NCBI RefSeq assembly: GCF_004364335.1
Contig: NZ_SOCR01000004.1
Coordinates: 310,001 to 374,000 of the forward strand
DNA: 64,000 nucleotides
Reading direction: 5' to 3'
Source: Pseudomonas graminis
GTDB taxonomy: Bacteria > Pseudomonadota > Gammaproteobacteria > Pseudomonadales > Pseudomonadaceae
Positions within the stretch are counted from its first letter, which is position 1, and each line of letters opens with the position of its first letter. Position numbers and translations under genes: made by a program. Below, piece by piece: positions 60,538-64,000 of this stretch. The notes beneath the pieces were generated by a model, which worked only from the letters and a program-made list of their open reading frames with translations, searched no databases and was not told the origin of the DNA.

Positions 60538-61134
60538 ATGCAGGCTGCTCCTTTACTCTCCCCAGGACTGGTCAACATCAAGTTGTCCGGATCTCTGGCA
60601 TCTAAATTTGGTAGGAATCATCCGAAGCAGATCGATTCCGGAAGTACGCGAGAGGTACTGAAATCGCTTAGCTGCACGATCGAGGGGTTCGACCGCGAGG
60701 TGAAGAGGCTGGATGCGCTCGGCATGCGGTTCGCCGTTTTTCGAAATGGTAGAAACGTTGGTGAGTCAGCTTTCGAACTTGGTGGCACAAGAGAAATCAG
60801 GATTGTCCCAGTAGTTGGCGGCAGCAAGCGTGGCGGGGTGCTGCAAACTGTGCTCGGTGTTGTCTTGTTGGTCATCTCGGCCGTGTTTCCTGCCACATCC
60901 CCTTATCTTGCGCCGGCAGGTATTGGTCTTGTCGCGGGCGGGGTTATTCAGATGCTGAGCCCACAAGCTTCTGGTTTAAAGCAAAGCGCTTCACCCGACA
61001 ACTTGCCTTCCTACGCATTTGGTAGTGCCAAGAACACGACTGCCAGCGGCAACCCTGTTGCGATCTGTATCGGCGAACGTCGGTGGGGCGGCGCGATCAT
61101 CTCGGCATCGATTCTCGCTGAAGACAAAACCTGA
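60538..61134 (+). CDS. Tail assembly protein I-like
   Basis: 198 aa: INIKLSGSLASKFG-like beginning, then ALGMRFAVFRNGRNVGESAF, two hydrophobic stretches (VLQTVLGVVLLVISAVFPAT, GIGLVAGGVIQML) and SYAFGSAKNTTASGNPVAIC, the lambda I pattern. ATG at 60538 after GAGGTG; the GTG at 60532 is less likely. Confidence 0.88.
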   Translation: MQAAPLLSPGLVNIKLSGSLASKFGRNHPKQIDSGSTREVLKSLSCTIEGFDREVKRLDALGMRFAVFRNGRNVGESAFELGGTREIRIVPVVGGSKRGGVLQTVLGVVLLVISAVFPATSPYLAPAGIGLVAGGVIQMLSPQASGLKQSASPDNLPSYAFGSAKNTTASGNPVAICIGERRWGGAIISASILAEDKT

Positions 61135-61153
61135 TTTTGAACTGGAATACCTG

Positions 61154-61175
61154 ACCGCCGATTGGCGGTTTTTTT
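61154..61175 (+). terminator. Intrinsic terminator between genes I and J
   Basis: ACCGCC / GGCGGT 6-bp stem, GATT loop, seven-T tail, 17 bp before the J start. Confidence 0.85.
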
Positions 61176-61191
61176 ATGCCTGGAGGAAAGC

Positions 61192-64000
61192 ATGGGCGCA
61201 GCTGAGCAAGTGGACATCCGGGGCGCCAAAGGCGGCAGCAGCAGCCCGAAAACGCCGACGGAGGCAACCGACAGCCTGCGTTCCACCAACTTGGCCAAGA
61301 TCCTTATCGCGGTGGGCGAGGGGGAGTTTGAAGGCGTGCCCACGGCCGCCGACATCTTCCTGGATAACACGCCGATCAACGACGCCGGCGGCAACGTCAA
61401 TTTCCCGAACGTTAAGTGGGAGTGGCGCTCCGGCTCCGTTGAGCAGGATTACATCCCGGGTATCCCGTCGGTCGAGAACGAAACCACCATCAATGTCGAG
61501 CTGCGCAGCGACAGCCCGTGGATTCGCTCGATCACCAACATCCAGCTTTCGGCCGTGCGTGTTCGCCTCGCTTGGCCAGCCCTCCAGCGGCAGGATGATG
61601 AGGGCAATGTCGGCGGGTACCGGATCGATTATGCCGTTGACCTGGCCACGGACGGCGGCGCGTACGTACAGGTGCTGGCCGAGGCCGTGGACGGAAAGAC
61701 CACGACCCGTTATGAGCGCTCCCGCCGTATTGATCTGCCCCCGGCGACTTCCGGCTGGCAGATCCGGGTGCGCCGCCTCACAGCGAACCAGAACACCAAC
61801 AAGATCGCCGACACGATGCTCGTCGCCGGGCTGACTGAGGTGATCGACGAGAAGCTCCGCTACCCGAACACCGCGCTGCTGTACGTCGAATTCGACGCTG
61901 AGCAGTTCAGCAACATCCCGGCCGTGACCATCAAGTGCAAGGGCCGCAAGTGGCAGGTCCCAAGCAACTACGACCCGGTCGCACGCTCCTACACCGGCGT
62001 TTGGGATGGCACCTTTAAGCAGGCCTGGACCAACAACCCTGCGTGGGTCACCTACGGCATCTGCACGGTAGATCGCTTCGGACTTGGCAAGCGCATCAAG
62101 CCGTACATGGTCGACAAGTGGGAGCTGTACCGGATCGCTCAGTATTGCGATCAACTGGTGTCGGACGGCATCGGCGGGCAGGAGCCCCGCTTTCTCTGCG
62201 ACATGAACCTCCAGGGCAAGGCAGATGCCTGGACGCTGCTGCGCGACATCTCAGCGATTTACCGGGGCATGACTTATTGGGCGCAGGGCCAGCTCGTGAT
62301 GCAGGCGGACATGCCGCGCGCGCAGGATTTCGACTACGTGTTCACCCGGGCGAACGTGATTGGCGGGGAAATGAACTACGGCAGCGCCTCCGCAAAGACA
62401 CGCTACACCCGCGCAATCGTCAGCTACGACAACCCGGCCAACAACTACGACACCGACGTGACCGCCTATTCGGACTTGGCGCTGCAGCGTCGTTTCGACG
62501 ACAGACCCACCGAGATCAGCGCGATCGGGTGCACCCGCGCCTCCGAAGCTCAGCGCCGCGGGAAGTGGGTGGTGATGAGCAACAACCAGGACCGGACCGT
62601 CACGTTCAAGACCGGCATGGAGGGCGCGATACCGCTGCCGGGCTACATCATCCCGGTGGCCGACTCGCTGCTCGCCGGTCGCGAGGTTGGCGGCCGTATA
62701 TCTGCCGCTGCTGGCCGCGTGGTGACGTTGGACCGGGACACGATGGCCAAGGCCGGCGACCGGCTGATCGTCAACCTGCCAAGCGGCCAAGCGCAAGCTC
62801 GCACTGTGCAGTCGGTGAATGGTCGAGCGATCACGGTCACCACGGCGTACAGCCAAACCCCAGGCCCAGAGCTGCAGTGGGCGCTCGACGCCGACGATCT
62901 GGCCATTCCGCTGTTCCGTGTTTTGAGCACCAAACGGACGACTGAAGGCGACTACGAGATCTCGGCGCTGCAATATGAGCCGAGCAAGTTTGCCTACATC
63001 GACACCGGCGCTCGCCTTGAGGAGCGGCCGATCAGTGTGATTCCGCTGACGGTCGTTCCGGCGCCGGCCAGCGTGACGCTGACCTCGACCACTGCGATCG
63101 CGCAGGGCCTGGCTGTCACCACCATGACGATCGCCTGGCCGGCGGTGAATGGCGCGGTGGGCTATGACGTCGAATGGCGAAAGGACAACGGCAATTGGAT
63201 CAAGGTGCAGCGCACCGGCGCAAACAGCGTCGATATCGCGGGCATCTATTCCGGCGCGTACCTGGCGCGCGTTCGGGCTGTCAGTGCCTACGACATTTCG
63301 TCGGTATGGCGCAGCTCGATCCTGACCCAGCTCAACGGGAAGGAGGGCCTGCCGCCGGCGGTGACATCGCTGACGGCTACCGCGCTGATCTTCGGCATAC
63401 ACCTCAAGTGGACTTTCCCACCAGGTGCGACAGATACCCAGCGCACGGAGATCTGGTACGGCCCGACCACGGACCTGGCTGCGGCCACCAAGCTCAGCGA
63501 CCTGGCTTACCCGCAGTCCGAGTACAACATGCAGGGCCTTCTGGCTGGCGTGACGTTCTTCTTCTGGGCGCGACTGGTCGACCGCACGGGCAACATCGGC
63601 CCGTGGTACCCGACCGGCCTCGGTGTGATGGGGCAGACGAGCTCCGAAGCCGGTCCGATCCTCGACATGATCGCGGGCCAGATCGGCGAGACTGAGCTGG
63701 GTCAGGATCTCCTGGCCAAGATCGAGAAGATCGACGACCTGCAGGACCAGATCGACGCGCTCGATGGCCTGTCCGCTTACAAGGGGGATCAGGCCTACCT
63801 CAGCGGTCAAATGGTTGTCGGCGGCGGAAGGATTTATCAGGCGACTCAGAACGTGCCGATCAATACCCCGCCGCCGAACATTGCTCACTGGCTGGATGTC
63901 GGCCAGGTCGTGCAGACGGCGAACGGACTGGCGCAGCAAGTCGCGAGCAACAAGGCCGACATCACCGAGCTCGACGGCGCGGTCACTGCGCAGGCCAGCA
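61192..64000 (+). CDS. Tail tip/host-specificity protein J-like (partial, continues past window edge)
   Basis: 936 codons visible, open at the right edge. N-terminal lambda J region (LAKILIAVGEGEFEGVPTAA, DIFLDNTPINDAGG), central hub with YGICTVDRFGLGKRIKPYMV, two fibronectin type III-like segments (about 620-800: AWPAVNGAVGYDVEWRKDNG, LKWTFPPGATDTQRTEIWYG), then a coiled coil (LLAKIEKIDDLQDQIDALDG). AGGAGGAA precedes the ATG. The receptor-binding C-terminus is outside the window. Confidence 0.92.
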   Translation, partial: MGAAEQVDIRGAKGGSSSPKTPTEATDSLRSTNLAKILIAVGEGEFEGVPTAADIFLDNTPINDAGGNVNFPNVKWEWRSGSVEQDYIPGIPSVENETTINVELRSDSPWIRSITNIQLSAVRVRLAWPALQRQDDEGNVGGYRIDYAVDLATDGGAYVQVLAEAVDGKTTTRYERSRRIDLPPATSGWQIRVRRLTANQNTNKIADTMLVAGLTEVIDEKLRYPNTALLYVEFDAEQFSNIPAVTIKCKGRKWQVPSNYDPVARSYTGVWDGTFKQAWTNNPAWVTYGICTVDRFGLGKRIKPYMVDKWELYRIAQYCDQLVSDGIGGQEPRFLCDMNLQGKADAWTLLRDISAIYRGMTYWAQGQLVMQADMPRAQDFDYVFTRANVIGGEMNYGSASAKTRYTRAIVSYDNPANNYDTDVTAYSDLALQRRFDDRPTEISAIGCTRASEAQRRGKWVVMSNNQDRTVTFKTGMEGAIPLPGYIIPVADSLLAGREVGGRISAAAGRVVTLDRDTMAKAGDRLIVNLPSGQAQARTVQSVNGRAITVTTAYSQTPGPELQWALDADDLAIPLFRVLSTKRTTEGDYEISALQYEPSKFAYIDTGARLEERPISVIPLTVVPAPASVTLTSTTAIAQGLAVTTMTIAWPAVNGAVGYDVEWRKDNGNWIKVQRTGANSVDIAGIYSGAYLARVRAVSAYDISSVWRSSILTQLNGKEGLPPAVTSLTATALIFGIHLKWTFPPGATDTQRTEIWYGPTTDLAAATKLSDLAYPQSEYNMQGLLAGVTFFFWARLVDRTGNIGPWYPTGLGVMGQTSSEAGPILDMIAGQIGETELGQDLLAKIEKIDDLQDQIDALDGLSAYKGDQAYLSGQMVVGGGRIYQATQNVPINTPPPNIAHWLDVGQVVQTANGLAQQVASNKADITELDGAVTAQAS

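Noticed and set aside
62251..63939. 562-aa minus-strand ORF
   Set aside because: Antisense shadow of the tail-tip gene J, which has recognisable J and fibronectin-like segments.

Overview
The window is a Pseudomonas chromosome fragment, probably of the fluorescens/syringae lineage. The evidence is high GC, the minC-minD-minE-rluA order, an osmoprotectant N-acetylglutaminylglutamine amide (NAGGN) operon, a sigma-54 driven Crc/Hfq-titrating RNA of the CrcZ family, abundant REP palindromes (core GCCGG..CCGGC), and actP/DUF485, YnfA, YheU and DUF3309 genes of Pseudomonas type. The first 29.9 kb is host DNA; from about 29.94 kb to the right edge it is a lambda-like siphoviral prophage whose far end lies outside the window.

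Host part: a truncated solute-binding protein gene and its divergent UTRA/GntR regulator (1-1185); an MscS channel; M18 aminopeptidase apeB; a repeat-rich gap (4.9-5.7 kb); rluA-minE-minD-minC; divergent lpxL-type acyltransferase and a patatin phospholipase; a pirin; an mlaA-like gene translationally coupled to an alpha/beta hydrolase; a small membrane protein; a CrcZ-like sRNA (15.48-15.86 kb, minus); a GH17 membrane glycosidase; a betaine-type binding protein; yjcH-actP; repeats and a Lys/Ala-rich basic protein; DUF3309; an SDR; ynfA; a csrA paralogue; yheU; and the NAGGN operon (amidotransferase, synthetase, M42 peptidase; 25.1-29.9 kb, minus).

Prophage part: an integration/regulation block on the minus strand (LuxR-type HTH, CsrA with an extra C-terminal half, two small ORFs, excisionase-like protein, tyrosine integrase) reads directly toward the NAGGN operon with only about 36 bp in between and no visible terminator. 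A lambda-like switch follows: S24 (C1) repressor and Cro-like gene around three matching operators. Two more copies of the same operator bracket a good sigma-70 promoter in front of the LuxR-csrA-xis-int operon. Rightward come an early operon of small proteins, a Rha-like antirepressor, an O-like HTH replication protein with iteron-like repeats inside its gene, DnaC- and DnaB-type helicase loader and helicase, and a second, catalytically complete tyrosine recombinase. After several accessory genes (including a GvpU-like protein) come lysis genes (holin, Rz, embedded Rz1; no endolysin seen), an HNH nuclease, a P27/HK97-type packaging and head module, and a lambda-type tail module (tail tube, frameshifted G/GT chaperone, tape measure, M, L, K, I, J). 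Cargo genes sit between K and I. The tail-tip gene J runs off the right edge.

Most notable: the phage integration operon appears wired both to the repressor operators and, by position, to the host osmoprotectant operon; the prophage CsrA carries an unexplained C-terminal half; and a CrcZ-family sRNA lies in a gap where a gene finder would report only spurious ORFs.
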